A stretch of DNA of 64,000 bases from Virgibacillus_P tibetensis (GCF_036026595.1 NZ_JARZFX010000006.1:62001-126000); one strand, 5' to 3'; positions 1-8,634 are shown, counted from the first letter of the stretch. The notes: generated by a model not told the origin, from the letters alone. Program-made: numbers and translations.

Positions 1-92
1 TACAACACTATGAAATTTACGGATTGCCTACGTATTTCTCTCATGAAACGGGTATAGTGATAAATCACAACAAGATTAAAGGGATGAGAAGC

Positions 93-1103
93 ATGGAGAG
101 AAATGCATTTTTTGATAACGCTAAGGTACTACTGATATTTTTGGTCGTTTTTGGTCATATGATCCAGCCTTTTGTTGACGGATCCAGAGGCATGAATACA
201 CTTTACACATGGATTTACACATTTCATATGCCGGCGTTTATACTACTGGCAGGTTTTTTTGCTAAAGGATCAGGGAACATAAATTATATCCTCAATTTAA
301 TGAAAAAGTTGTTACTGCCATATATTATTTTCCAGTTACTATATTCAGGCTATTATTTGATGATTGGAAAATCAGGTTGGCAAACAGGACTGTTTCATCC
401 GCATTGGTCGCTGTGGTTTTTATTTAGTTTATTCAGCTGGCATCTGCTTTTATATTGGTTTAAAAAGATACCGGCTGGGGCCAGTGTCAGTCTGGCTGTA
501 GTCATAGGATTAGTGGTTGGTTATTTTGGCGAAATAGGACACACATTCAGCCTGTCACGCACATTTGTTTTCTTCCCGTTTTTCCTGATTGGCTATTTAA
601 TTACAGAAAAACAAATGATGTCAATTAGAAGCAAATCTGTCAGGATTGGTTCTGTTGCCGTAATGACTGCTTTAGCTGCAGCCATTTATTATTTACCGGA
701 AATTAATACTGGTTGGTTACTTGCCTCTAAGTCATACGGCGATTTGGGGATGGCAGAATATGGAATGTTTGCCCGTCTTTTAGTTTACCTGACTGCTGCC
801 ATTATGGTGGTTAGTGTACTGACGTGGATCCCTAAAACCGAATATAGGCTGACCAGTCTGGGTACACGTACGTTATATGTTTATTTACTGCACGGATTTA
901 TCATTCAATTCTTCCGCCAGGCTGACATGTTTGTTATTAACAATCTGTTTGATTTAGTTGGTCTTGCTGCCTTATCTGCAGTTATTGTACTTGTTTTATC
1001 AAGTAGACCTATTCTTGGCATATGGCAGCCATTAATAGAGGGAAAAGCTTCCATTATGAAAGAGGCATACAGCCAGAAGACAAACAAGAATCAACACGCC
1101 TAG
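93..1103 (+). CDS. Acyltransferase family 3 integral membrane protein
   Basis: A 336-residue protein of the acyltransferase-3 (OatA/YfiQ-like) family, which moves acyl groups onto extracytoplasmic sugars or polymers. It opens with the family hallmark FFDNAKVLLIFLVVFGH, in which the histidine near the end of the first helix is the likely catalytic residue, and continues with roughly ten hydrophobic helices. The start at 93 is chosen because AAAGGG lies nine bases upstream. The frame is open to the left edge, so a longer product cannot be excluded. The substrate cannot be read from the sequence. The next gene, an SDR of sugar-nucleotide type, begins 31 bases downstream and may be cotranscribed. 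Confidence 0.85.
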   Translation: MERNAFFDNAKVLLIFLVVFGHMIQPFVDGSRGMNTLYTWIYTFHMPAFILLAGFFAKGSGNINYILNLMKKLLLPYIIFQLLYSGYYLMIGKSGWQTGLFHPHWSLWFLFSLFSWHLLLYWFKKIPAGASVSLAVVIGLVVGYFGEIGHTFSLSRTFVFFPFFLIGYLITEKQMMSIRSKSVRIGSVAVMTALAAAIYYLPEINTGWLLASKSYGDLGMAEYGMFARLLVYLTAAIMVVSVLTWIPKTEYRLTSLGTRTLYVYLLHGFIIQFFRQADMFVINNLFDLVGLAALSAVIVLVLSSRPILGIWQPLIEGKASIMKEAYSQKTNKNQHA

Positions 1104-1134
1104 AATTCATTATTTAAAAAGGGAAGGTGTATGT

Positions 1135-1962
1135 ATGAAGGTTTGTGTATTTGGCGCTAGTGGTTATGTAGGAACATCTGTTTATAAACTATTACAAGAG
1201 GATTCTGCAATTGAGGTTAGTGGAACATTTTTAAATGATCCGCCACTGTATGATGATTTAGAAAAGCTGGATATTAATGAGGCAGAGTCTTTTTCTGAAT
1301 ACTATAAAAGGGAACAGCCTGACGTAGTGGTCTGGTCTGTGATGGACGGACCTCAGGAACATGAATTAACAGATAGAGGTTTAATGCATCTGATAACACA
1401 TTTGACACCACAGACGAAACTGATTTATATTTCCTCTGATTTTGTTTACAGTGCCGGAAATGGTCCATATAAGGAAGAGGACCCTTTGTCTACGCTGGCA
1501 GACGATCATTTGATCAGTAATTACGTGAATGCCAAAGTAAAAGCAGAACGGTTTATAACAAATGAATTGTCTAACTACGTGATTTTAAGAGCCGGCCCAG
1601 TATATGGAGAAAATCAGATTGGTGCACTGGATGAGCAGACCGATAAATTGTCTTATCATTTGCGCTCCGGGAGAACGATTGCCTTTCGGGATGATTTAAT
1701 CAGAACTTTTGTGCATGTAGAGGAATTGGCAGGAATCATTGCAGAGATGGTGCGAAATGACGTAACAGGTGTTTTCAATACAGGGTCTGAAGACAATCAA
1801 AGTTACTATGAATTCATGAGAGCAACAGCAAAGAAATTGGGCTACAATCCGGATCATGTGGAAAAAGAGTCCGAGTACGAAGAGGCAGATTGTGAAATAC
1901 CAAAGAACACTTCATTAATTACAGATAAAATTGCAGAATTAATGAAACGAAAGTCCGGTTAG
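1135..1962 (+). CDS. RmlD-like NAD(P)-dependent sugar nucleotide reductase / epimerase family protein
   Basis: A 275-residue extended short-chain dehydrogenase. The N-terminus has the nucleotide-binding glycine motif GASGYVG, and the catalytic pair is seen as YVNAK (YxxxK) near residue 136, preceded by a serine-rich strand (YISSDFVYS). The overall pattern resembles dTDP-4-dehydrorhamnose reductase (RmlD), but no other dTDP-rhamnose genes are nearby, so the substrate is unknown. A clear ribosome-binding site (gggaaggtg) precedes the ATG. It follows the membrane acyltransferase closely, which suggests cell-surface sugar modification; that is inference. A strong bidirectional hairpin terminator follows. 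Confidence 0.8.
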   Translation: MKVCVFGASGYVGTSVYKLLQEDSAIEVSGTFLNDPPLYDDLEKLDINEAESFSEYYKREQPDVVVWSVMDGPQEHELTDRGLMHLITHLTPQTKLIYISSDFVYSAGNGPYKEEDPLSTLADDHLISNYVNAKVKAERFITNELSNYVILRAGPVYGENQIGALDEQTDKLSYHLRSGRTIAFRDDLIRTFVHVEELAGIIAEMVRNDVTGVFNTGSEDNQSYYEFMRATAKKLGYNPDHVEKESEYEEADCEIPKNTSLITDKIAELMKRKSG

Positions 1963-1995
1963 AACGTACTAATAAATGACCCCCTTTAAAATAAT

Positions 1996-2030
1996 AAAAC
2001 AGACGGCCAAGATTTGGTCGTCTGTTTTAC
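1996..2030. terminator. Bidirectional rho-independent terminator between the convergent SDR and yjiH-like genes
   Basis: Thirteen-base arms (1996-2008 and 2016-2028) with one G-T pair enclose a seven-base loop. An A-run precedes and a T-run ends the hairpin, so it can serve both converging genes. Confidence 0.85.
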
Positions 2031-2079
2031 TATTAACCAGTATAAATTTCAATAAGCAACAAACTAGAAGAATAGAGCC

Positions 2080-3429
2080 TTAAAAAATAATATGTGCGAT
2101 CAATGTAATAATAGGCAACGTGATTAACGTACGTAATAGGAAGATAATCGCCAGATCCTTAAAGGAAACAGGCACTTTGGAACCAAGCAGCAAGCCACCG
2201 ACCTCAGACATATAGATCAATTGAGTTACCGATAAAGCTGCGATTATAAATCTGGTGATCTCTGCTTCAATATCTGCTGCAAATATAGCAGGCAGGAACA
2301 TGTCAGCAAAGCCGATCAATATCGTCTCAGAAGCTGCGGCTGCGTGTGGAACCTGCATCAGCTCCAGTAATGGGATAAAAGGCATTCCAAGCCACTGGAA
2401 TAATGGTGTGTTCTCAGCAATGACTAATGCGACTAATCCGAACGCCATAACAATCGGAGCTACACCCATCCACATATCCAGTATGTTTTGGCCGCCTTCT
2501 TTAAAGAACTTACCAACACTTGTTTCCTTCTTGCTTCGGTCAAGTGCTTTTTGATACCCAAATGTAAGGGTATTGTATCCTTCAGGAATTTCTTCATCAA
2601 TACCAGTTGCAGACTCACTTATATACGTATCTGCTTTTCTGGATAATGGCGGGATTCTCGGCATGATTAATGCAGCAACAAATCCTGCTATAAGCACTGT
2701 TGCATAAAAGGGTACAAACATATGCTGAAGGTCAACATAAGAGATTACCACTAGTGTAAATGTAATAGAAACAACAGAGAATGTCGTTCCAATAACTGCA
2801 GCTTCCCTTTTAGTATAATAGCCACCCTCATATTGTTTACTCGTTAATAGAACACCAATGGTTCCATCACCAATCCAAGAAGCTAAGGAGTCAATTGAAC
2901 CACGGCCGGGCAACTTGAATAAAGGCCGCATAATTTTTGTCATTAATGTACCGAACAGTTCTAGTAGTCCAAAGTTCATTAATAAGGGTAAAAATAACCC
3001 GGCAAAGAGGAAGACTGCAAACAGAACATGTAAGAGGTCATCCAATAATAACTGGCCGGTACCGGGCCCGATTACTGCTTCAGGTCCGATCTGGAAAAAT
3101 ACCATAGTTGCAAAGACAGCAGCAACGACCCTGGTAACTGTCCAAAAAATACTAACATCAAAAAGCTTTTGAAAAAAAGGTGTACTGGCAAAAACACCCG
3201 TTCCCAGGATTTTTGCCAGAACAGTCATAAATGCAGTAATAATAATTATAACCATCATGATTGCTGACAATTGATTGGCCAACAACTCCTGAACGAGATC
3301 TGCCAGGACAGCTATTGGGATGGAAAACCCATCCTCAGTTTTAACAGGAGTCATAAATAAGACTATACCTATTAAAGAAGGAAGGATAAATTTTAAGTGA
3401 TTATTCAGACTATTAGAATTTTTATTCAA
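2080..3429 (-). CDS. YjiH family nucleoside-recognition (Gate domain) membrane protein
   Basis: A 449-residue polytopic membrane protein with about ten hydrophobic segments and two regions of the nucleoside-recognition/Gate type (for example around GDGTIGVLLTSKQYEGG and the C-terminal MSEVGGLLLGSKVPVS). The family is annotated YjiH; its substrate is not established. I place the start at the TTG at 3429 because AGGGGGAA lies eight bases upstream, while the ATG at 3456 has no good ribosome-binding site. It is a monocistronic gene facing the SDR, and nothing nearby indicates its role. Confidence 0.75.
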   Translation of the reverse strand: MNKNSNSLNNHLKFILPSLIGIVLFMTPVKTEDGFSIPIAVLADLVQELLANQLSAIMMVIIIITAFMTVLAKILGTGVFASTPFFQKLFDVSIFWTVTRVVAAVFATMVFFQIGPEAVIGPGTGQLLLDDLLHVLFAVFLFAGLFLPLLMNFGLLELFGTLMTKIMRPLFKLPGRGSIDSLASWIGDGTIGVLLTSKQYEGGYYTKREAAVIGTTFSVVSITFTLVVISYVDLQHMFVPFYATVLIAGFVAALIMPRIPPLSRKADTYISESATGIDEEIPEGYNTLTFGYQKALDRSKKETSVGKFFKEGGQNILDMWMGVAPIVMAFGLVALVIAENTPLFQWLGMPFIPLLELMQVPHAAAASETILIGFADMFLPAIFAADIEAEITRFIIAALSVTQLIYMSEVGGLLLGSKVPVSFKDLAIIFLLRTLITLPIITLIAHIIF

Positions 3430-3574
3430 ATAAATTCCCCCTAGTGTATCTATCATTAATCATTATAAGTGAATATAGGTATAACGCCAAGAGAAATAAA
3501 ATAGAATTAAATAAAGGGTAATAAATTGTTTAGTTCATGGGACCTGGCGGGTAAAGTTTATCGAGGTGTTTATC

Positions 3575-5218
3575 GTGAGAGAGTCGTTGAAATATAACAT
3601 TATTTACCGCTGCACAATTATCGTCTGGATGACGGTGAAATTTATTTTCCAAATCTATTTCTTTACTATGAGACATAGTGTTTGGGATGAGAAAACACAG
3701 CAGAAATGGAATGCGCTATTAGTAAAGCAGGCAAAAGAATATCGCATAAAAGCAGTGGAACTTGGGGGAGTTCTCATTAAGGTAGGGCAATTTCTGAGTA
3801 CCAGAACGGATTTTATGCCTGACGTTTTCATCAGAGAGCTTACTGGTCTTGTTGATCGAGTACCGCCGATGACATTCGATTATGCGAAGCGGCTGCTGGA
3901 AGAAGAATGGGGAGGCGAAATAGGTGACTATGTCGCGGAAATTAATGAAACGTCCATAGCATCTGCATCCATTGGTGAAGTATATCGGGCAAAATTATCA
4001 GGTGGTACTGAAGTAGCAATTAAAGTACAGCGCTACAGGGTTCAGCAGATTTTCCAAATGGATTTTAAAGCATTGCGTATGGTGTTTTGGATTTTATCTG
4101 TATTTACTGGCTTTGGGAAGAAAGCGGATTTAAAAGCATTATACCGAGAACTTATAACTGTCATGGACAGAGAATTAAATTTTCATAAAGAACTTGAGTA
4201 TGGAACTTATTTCAAGGAACGCTATAAAGATAATAGCTCCATACATATTCCCAATTACTATGAAAAACTGAGCACAAAAAAAGTTCTCGTGATGGATTGG
4301 GTAGATGGGGCTAAAATAACCGACCTGGAATTCATGAATCGTCATCAGATTAACATACAACAGACAGCGAAGACCCTGTTTGATTTTTATATTGATCAAT
4401 TTCTGAATCAGGGTAAATTCCATGCTGATCCACATGCAGGAAATATTATCATTCAAAAGGACGGCATGATATCCATCATTGATTTTGGGATGATCGGTGA
4501 AGTAGGAAAACAGGACACACATTATTTTAAGCGGATTATCAAGAGTCTAATTATGGATGATTATGACCGTATAGTCGAAACGCTGGACGAAATGAATTTC
4601 ATCTTGCCTAATGCAGACAAGAGCAAATTAAATCGGATGATTAAACAAACCATTGAATTATACCGAAACGGTTCATTTAAAAATATAGATGCGCATGTAA
4701 TGGATCAGTTAAGAAACGATATTCGAATTTTTATAAAGGATCAACCGATTCAATTATCGGCTGAATATGCCTACTTGGGAAGGGCAATATCTATTGTGTT
4801 TGGTATATTATTTGCCATTTACCCTGATATAGATATTGAAAGATGGGCAAAACCAAAGATCAAGAAGATGTTTGGTGACCGATCTTTAGTAGAATCTATT
4901 TATAAGCAATACGCTAAGGATGCAGCCGAGCCAATCTTATCTTTACCCAAAGCGATGTTAAACTGGCTGGAAAGTGGGGAAAGAGATAGACAATGGGATA
5001 AAGAAAAGCAGGAAAAGCAATGGAAACAAAACTTTTATTTATTACTCGAGGCAGTGAGCTTTATTATGGTAATAGTTGGGATTGCTTTTAGTTTTTACGG
5101 ATTCAATCTGGGAATGTCTATTCTGACAATCAGTGCCATAGCGGTAACTGTTTTCTTTATTCTAATTATGAATACAATCTTACTGAAGCATTACCGTATG
5201 ATTCGAAAAAAAACGTAG
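3575..5218 (+). CDS. ABC1/AarF/UbiB family atypical protein kinase-like protein
   Basis: A 547-residue member of the UbiB (ABC1, AarF) family. It shows the KxGQ signature (LIKVGQFLSTRTDFMP), an alanine-rich nucleotide loop (ASASIGEVYRA), a VAIKVQ lysine strand, the HADPHAGNIII catalytic loop and the IIDFGMIG metal-binding motif. The C-terminus carries two transmembrane helices, as is usual for UbiB proteins, which are linked to isoprenoid-quinone synthesis or membrane lipid handling. The GTG at 3575 is preferred over the GTG at 3566 because the latter lies inside the ribosome-binding site (cgaggtg). A phasin-like gene follows after 14 bases, a pairing seen elsewhere in Bacillaceae. Confidence 0.85.
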   Translation: MRESLKYNIIYRCTIIVWMTVKFIFQIYFFTMRHSVWDEKTQQKWNALLVKQAKEYRIKAVELGGVLIKVGQFLSTRTDFMPDVFIRELTGLVDRVPPMTFDYAKRLLEEEWGGEIGDYVAEINETSIASASIGEVYRAKLSGGTEVAIKVQRYRVQQIFQMDFKALRMVFWILSVFTGFGKKADLKALYRELITVMDRELNFHKELEYGTYFKERYKDNSSIHIPNYYEKLSTKKVLVMDWVDGAKITDLEFMNRHQINIQQTAKTLFDFYIDQFLNQGKFHADPHAGNIIIQKDGMISIIDFGMIGEVGKQDTHYFKRIIKSLIMDDYDRIVETLDEMNFILPNADKSKLNRMIKQTIELYRNGSFKNIDAHVMDQLRNDIRIFIKDQPIQLSAEYAYLGRAISIVFGILFAIYPDIDIERWAKPKIKKMFGDRSLVESIYKQYAKDAAEPILSLPKAMLNWLESGERDRQWDKEKQEKQWKQNFYLLLEAVSFIMVIVGIAFSFYGFNLGMSILTISAIAVTVFFILIMNTILLKHYRMIRKKT

Positions 5219-5232
5219 GGAGGATGTTATAA

Positions 5233-5532
5233 ATGAATGAATTATTAAGAAGGGGTTTCCTTTTGGGACTTGGAGCTGCAGTAAGCAGTAAGGAAAAATT
5301 TGACCAGAAGCTGAAGGAGCTTGTAGAAAAGAATGAATTGACCCAAGAACAGGCAAGAACAGTTATGCAAAACTTTGTTGATAAAGGGGAAATGAAGAAG
5401 GATGAATGGAATGCCAAGCAAATGGGACAAACCCAACAAATGGCAAAAGAGTTAGGTTTAGCAACGAAGGAAGATATTAATGAATTACGTGCTCGGATTA
5501 CTGAGCTGGAAGAAAGATTAAATGAGAATTGA
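5233..5532 (+). CDS. Phasin-like small helical protein, partner of the UbiB-like gene
   Basis: A 99-residue protein. A short hydrophobic N-terminus (RRGFLLGLGAAVSSKEKF) leads into a long, highly charged amphipathic helix ending in a coiled-coil segment (ATKEDINELRARITELEERL). This layout matches the phasin / PhaI-like family found at polyhydroxyalkanoate granules and also as a small partner of UbiB-like kinases. The spacing to the kinase gene and a good ribosome-binding site (gggagg) indicate one operon ended by a strong terminator. No PHA synthase gene is in the window, so a granule role is not supported here. Confidence 0.65.
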   Translation: MNELLRRGFLLGLGAAVSSKEKFDQKLKELVEKNELTQEQARTVMQNFVDKGEMKKDEWNAKQMGQTQQMAKELGLATKEDINELRARITELEERLNEN

Positions 5533-5563
5533 TGCAAGAAAACGGTAGATGAATAGAAATGAA

Positions 5564-5606
5564 GGATAGGTTAAACGGCAACATGCCGCTTAACCTATCC
5601 TTTTTA
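5564..5606 (+). terminator. Strong intrinsic terminator of the UbiB-phasin operon
   Basis: Arms at 5564-5579 and 5585-5600 form an almost perfect long stem (ggataggttaa pairing with ttaacctatcc, plus inner cggca/tgccg), followed by TTTTTATTATT. Confidence 0.93.
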
Positions 5607-5621
5607 TTATTGCATTTGATA

Positions 5622-5840
5622 GAACAAAAGCGCAGGGCGCCCGGGTAGGGACGTACGGACTGGACTGAGCCGCAGGAGATTCACTCCAAAGTATAAGATT
5701 CACTTAGACTTTCGCCATTCCTGGCGATAAGTCAAGTTCATCTAAAAGGAAACACGGTGACCGGAGGAAGCCGATGTTGACTTATCGTACGGAGGTGAAG
5801 GAAGTCTCGCTAGTCCCTGGGCGCTGGAGCTGGACGTGGC
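5622..5840. repeat. Dispersed GC-rich Bacillaceae intergenic repeat (composite)
   Basis: The block 5622-5660 (cgcagggcgcccgggtaggg and following) recurs in degenerate form at 14772-14812, 14883-14935, 48424-48481 and 50399-50475. The block 5763-5834 (tgttgacttatcg..., gaaggaagtc..., gcgctggagctgg) recurs at 32287-32353 and 39902-39960. No coding frame of credible composition is present. These are intergenic repeats of REP/MITE type with unknown function. Confidence 0.7.
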
Positions 5841-6196
5841 TCTTTAAGTGTAAGAATTAATTGCAGCCAAAAATTTATACTTTCTTACCTTTTAACAAAA
5901 GCGACATTAGCAGGGGTGATTTCCACTGCGGGCAGTCGCTTTCACCACTCCAGGTACAAGTGCAACATCTGCTCAGCTTCACTTTGCAGTGTTTTCTTTG
6001 CTGATGTCGGCTGGTGAGCCACCTTGTGCTATCACGAGGCCACTGAAAAACTTAAGTTTTCAACTCGAAAGCAATGGCTACCGTATACACTCTTGTAATA
6101 TCATCACGGATTTTTTCAGTGGTCAGGCTATCACACTGCGGGGTCTCACCGATACACCGGTCATGCCAAAAATTTCGTACTGCACACGTATCAGAT
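5841..6196. other. Non-coding spacer with a repeat block and an inverted repeat
   Basis: No gene is seen. The stretch 5928-6010 resembles 22053-22143 (gggcagtcgctttcac, actcc, gtacaagtgca shared). Arms CCACTGAAAAA (6040-6050) and TTTTTCAGTGG (6112-6122) form a perfect 11-bp inverted repeat around a 61-base spacer, possibly the remains of a small mobile element. Confidence 0.55.
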
Positions 6197-6346
6197 CGGA
6201 CGATGTAGAGGGTTGACCGCTGAATAAACCGGGTTGAACGCGGGATTAAGCTGAACAAGCGCTGGATAAATTGGATCGAACGCGGGATTAAGCAAGCTGA
6301 CCGCTGGAAAAAGTGTAGCGATCGCTGAATGAAGGCAGGGGCAGCG
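6197..6346. repeat. 21-bp-period repeat array, locus A
   Basis: Units with a CGC core followed by TGAATAAA / GGGATTAA / TGGATAAA-like sequence have their cores at 6218, 6239, 6260, 6281, 6302 and 6323, exactly 21 bases apart. Weaker units sit at 6197 and 6344. The spacing equals two helical turns. The core matches the arrays at 43083-43705 and 44776-44895. Confidence 0.85.
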
Positions 6347-6539
6347 GTCATGCTAGAACGTTCGAATCGTGTGCAGACCAGATTGACGGTTTTCATGTCT
6401 TTCCTCCCACTGGAGTCTCCCTTGAAATACTTCTACTTCTCAAATCCCCTGTTAAAATAGGTAATTGTCGTATTTAAAATGTACTATATGTCGGAAAAAA
6501 AGTATTTAACTGTATATTCTGCAAATTTAAAATTATATA

Positions 6540-6568
6540 TTGTTTCCAAAGGGAATTAACTATATAAT
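6540..6568 (+). promoter_or_regulatory. Sigma-A promoter of the 48-residue gene
   Basis: TTGTTT at 6540-6545 and a perfect TATAAT at 6563-6568 are separated by 17 bases. The start codon of the small gene is 50 bases downstream. Confidence 0.65.
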
Positions 6569-6617
6569 AGGAAAATAAACTATCGTTAATTATTGCAATA
6601 GGGGGATTAATAGCGTT

Positions 6618-6764
6618 ATGGAAAGCTTATTACAGATATGTGAGGATACAAAAGAGGAGCTTGGCAGACAGTTGCAGGATAGAGAAGTTGCATTTTTGCA
6701 GTGGATGTATGAACGCTATGTTGATGAACAAAAAGGCGGGGTACTTCAGAATATAAGCAGGTAA
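6618..6764 (+). CDS. Unrecognised 48-residue acidic protein
   Basis: A short reading frame, ATG at 6618 to TAA at 6762-6764, preceded by AGGGGGATT as ribosome-binding site. The product begins MESLLQICEDTKEELGRQL and is predicted to be largely alpha-helical and soluble, with one cysteine and one tryptophan. Support for a real gene is that it has its own sigma-A-type promoter (6540-6568), a strong Shine-Dalgarno sequence and a terminator (6815-6837). I do not recognise the family and give no function. Size and charge resemble the many small sporulation or stress proteins of Bacillaceae, but that is only a resemblance. Confidence 0.65.
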   Translation: MESLLQICEDTKEELGRQLQDREVAFLQWMYERYVDEQKGGVLQNISR

Positions 6765-6814
6765 CCTGTTGAATTTTTAGTTGATATACATTTATTTATA
6801 GTAATCACTTGAGT

Positions 6815-6837
6815 CTTGGAGTCTCCAAGTCTTTTTT
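6815..6837 (+). terminator. Short intrinsic terminator after the 48-residue gene
   Basis: CTTGGA (6815-6820) pairs with TCCAAG (6824-6829) around three bases, followed by a T-run at 6832-6837. It lies 51 bases after the stop codon. Confidence 0.6.
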
Positions 6838-7035
6838 GTGATAAGAAGTATATAAATCTGGCTTTATAAAATTCTCCGAAAGCAAGGGCCAAGTCAAGTG
6901 TCCATAACGCACTGCCTTTTTCAGACTCTTCTTATGATAAATCAACATCAATTTTCTGAAGCTTTTCAAGTCAAAAGTTAATATGATCATGTTATACTTG
7001 TACATAATTTAGAAGGTAAATAAGGAGCGTCAGTA

Positions 7036-7320
7036 ATGGCAGTTGCAAACAGTACGATCATTGAAAAAATGATCAATGAGTTAAAAGAAGCAAAAGAAAA
7101 ATCGGATCAGCAGAAAGTGGTAAATCATATAGCGAATGTTCGTTTACTTTGTGATTTATTTTTAGAGGAAGATTCTGCAGTGAAAAAAGAGCCGGAATTA
7201 AATATCACAAAAGAAGAAATGAAGGCTATGATTGGTGAACAAAAAAGCGTTACTAAAACACACAGCGGATCTTCCATTATGCAAGATGACGCAAATGGCG
7301 ATTCAATTTTTGATTTTTAA
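7036..7320 (+). CDS. ywdI: YwdI family protein
   Basis: A 94-residue protein matching the YwdI family by sequence character (AIIEKMI-type start with VVNHIANVRLLCDLFLEE) and by position directly upstream of ywdK and near gerQ, as in B. subtilis. It is a small, mainly helical cytosolic protein; its function is not known. The ATG has a good ribosome-binding site (aaggagc). The C-terminal third is low-complexity and ends in FDF. The ywdK gene starts 18 bases after its stop, so the two are likely cotranscribed. Confidence 0.75.
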   Translation: MAVANSTIIEKMINELKEAKEKSDQQKVVNHIANVRLLCDLFLEEDSAVKKEPELNITKEEMKAMIGEQKSVTKTHSGSSIMQDDANGDSIFDF

Positions 7321-7338
7321 CAAAGAGGTGTACAGGAT

Positions 7339-7707
7339 ATGAAGTTATTTATACTGATTGGTATTGTGAATGGATTTATAGCAGTAGCACTGGGGGCATT
7401 TGGTGCTCATGGGCTAGAAGGAAAAGTATCTGAGAAAGCGTTGAAAACCTGGGAGAAGGCTGTCAGTTATCAAATGTTTCATACCGTTGCATTACTCGTA
7501 ACGGGCTTATTGCTCGCTAAATTTCATAGTGGTGGCATGGTGTGGGCTGGCTGGATGTTCTTTATCGGTATTCTCTTATTTTCGGGGAGTTTATATATTT
7601 ATTCAACAACTGCAATTAAGACCTTTGCCATGATAACTCCTCTTGGCGGAGTAGCGTTTTTGATTGGTTGGGTAATTCTGGGAACTGCAGTAGTAAAATA
7701 CCTATAA
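7339..7707 (+). CDS. ywdK: DUF423 family membrane protein YwdK
   Basis: A 122-residue protein with four hydrophobic helices and the DUF423 hallmark near the N-terminus (GALGAFGAHGLEG-like; here ALGAFGAHGLEGKVSEKAL), followed by WEKAVSYQMFHTVALL. It is an inner membrane protein of unknown biochemical role and matches B. subtilis YwdK in length and neighbourhood. The ribosome-binding site is agaggtg. Its last six bases overlap the 3' end of a small membrane protein gene on the other strand. Confidence 0.85.
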   Translation: MKLFILIGIVNGFIAVALGAFGAHGLEGKVSEKALKTWEKAVSYQMFHTVALLVTGLLLAKFHSGGMVWAGWMFFIGILLFSGSLYIYSTTAIKTFAMITPLGGVAFLIGWVILGTAVVKYL

Positions 7708-7953
7708 TTGAAAAAGCATAAATGACGCAAGGATGAACAACATGATCGCACGCAGAATTTGTTTTCCGGCCTGATCTGCTTCGTGCCTATGCAATTCAAT
7801 TAGTGCATTACATGCTAAGCTCAGTGCCAGCAGATAAAGGCACAGGAAAATAAGTAGTGTGTATCCTTGTGCGAGTGCTATTATACCGATCAATATAGCA
7901 CTGGCAAGAGACAGGAGTTCAATTCGAATGAACTTTTCATAGGGATGTCGCAT
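7702..7953 (-). CDS. Small membrane protein of unknown function
   Basis: An 83-residue protein with two to three hydrophobic helices (LSLASAILIGIIALAQGYTLL, LIFLCLYLLALSLACNALIEL, and a C-terminal segment LRAIMLFILASFMLF). The start at 7953 is well supported by AAAGGAGC seven bases upstream. It converges on ywdK with a six-base overlap of the 3' ends. I recognise no family. The short polar tract between helices two and three is rich in His, Glu and Lys. Position in the ywdI-ywdK-gerQ neighbourhood gives no specific clue. Confidence 0.7.
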   Translation of the reverse strand: MRHPYEKFIRIELLSLASAILIGIIALAQGYTLLIFLCLYLLALSLACNALIELHRHEADQAGKQILRAIMLFILASFMLFQL

Positions 7954-8042
7954 ATGATTGCTCCTTTATCAATAAAAGCCCAAACGCTGAATTGGTTTAA
8001 TGATTAGCCATAACGAAAGTAACTGAAGTGCTTAACAGGTGA

Positions 8043-8078
8043 AAAAGGATGACACAGATTTTAGGGTGTCATCCTTTT
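8043..8078 (-). terminator. Terminator downstream of gerQ (minus strand; usable in both directions)
   Basis: Perfect 13-base arms at 8043-8055 and 8066-8078 (aaaaggatgacac with gtgtcatcctttt) enclose ten bases. It sits 11 bases beyond the gerQ stop. Confidence 0.85.
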
Positions 8079-8088
8079 GCTATAAGAA

Positions 8089-8577
8089 CTATCTCGGCGG
8101 ATATGCTGCAATCTGCCCATTTCCGGTACCGGCAAATGGATAGGTGTAAACTATTTCCTCATCAAATGTTACATAGTCAAGATATACCATTAGTAGCAGG
8201 AAGCGTTTACCTGTTTGTGGATCGCTCAATATGATATGATCTCTTCCCGCTGCTTCAATAATCCCTTTGAATATTTTTGCCGTCCACTGGGGGTTGTTTT
8301 CGAAAGTCATATAAACAGTTGCACGCTTACCTCTATTCAGCCGTAAAATATTCTCTATATAGGATTGTTCTGCCGGCAGCATACCATGATCCAAGGCAGA
8401 GACAGGGGTTTGTTGCTGGGATGGTGCTTGTGGTGTCTGCTGAGGAAATTGTTGTCTCGTATTAGTTAAATATGGATAATAAGCTTGGGATGCCTGTGGA
8501 TAATAGTAGTATGGATAAGCAGCTTGCTGATATTGATTAGGGTTAGTCTGATTGGTACCTTCCTTTTTTTCACTCAT
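8089..8577 (-). CDS. gerQ: Spore coat protein GerQ
   Basis: A 162-residue protein. The N-terminal 60 residues are low complexity, rich in Tyr, Pro and Gln (PYYYYPQASQAYYPYL, then a poly-Q/P tract). The C-terminal half is the conserved GerQ domain (SYIENILRLNRGKRATVYMTFENN ... FLLLMVYLDYVTFDEE). GerQ is a spore protein crosslinked by the transglutaminase Tgl and, in B. subtilis, needed to place the cortex-lytic enzyme CwlJ. The start has a near-consensus ribosome-binding site (gaggaggt). The cwlJ remnant lies immediately upstream in the same orientation, so gerQ is now left without a working partner gene at this locus. Confidence 0.93.
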   Translation of the reverse strand: MSEKKEGTNQTNPNQYQQAAYPYYYYPQASQAYYPYLTNTRQQFPQQTPQAPSQQQTPVSALDHGMLPAEQSYIENILRLNRGKRATVYMTFENNPQWTAKIFKGIIEAAGRDHIILSDPQTGKRFLLLMVYLDYVTFDEEIVYTYPFAGTGNGQIAAYPPR

Positions 8578-8634
8578 TGAAAAACCTCCTCTTGTTTAAT
8601 TCTTCTTAATTGAACAGCGTGCTTTGCCCGTAAT

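Noticed and set aside
6040..6122. Intact small transposable element
   Set aside because: Only an 11-bp inverted repeat remains; no transposase frame or target duplication could be defined.
8495..8503. Perfect DnaA box
   Set aside because: A single box inside the gerQ coding sequence, in a Pro/Gln-rich tract, with no partners nearby.
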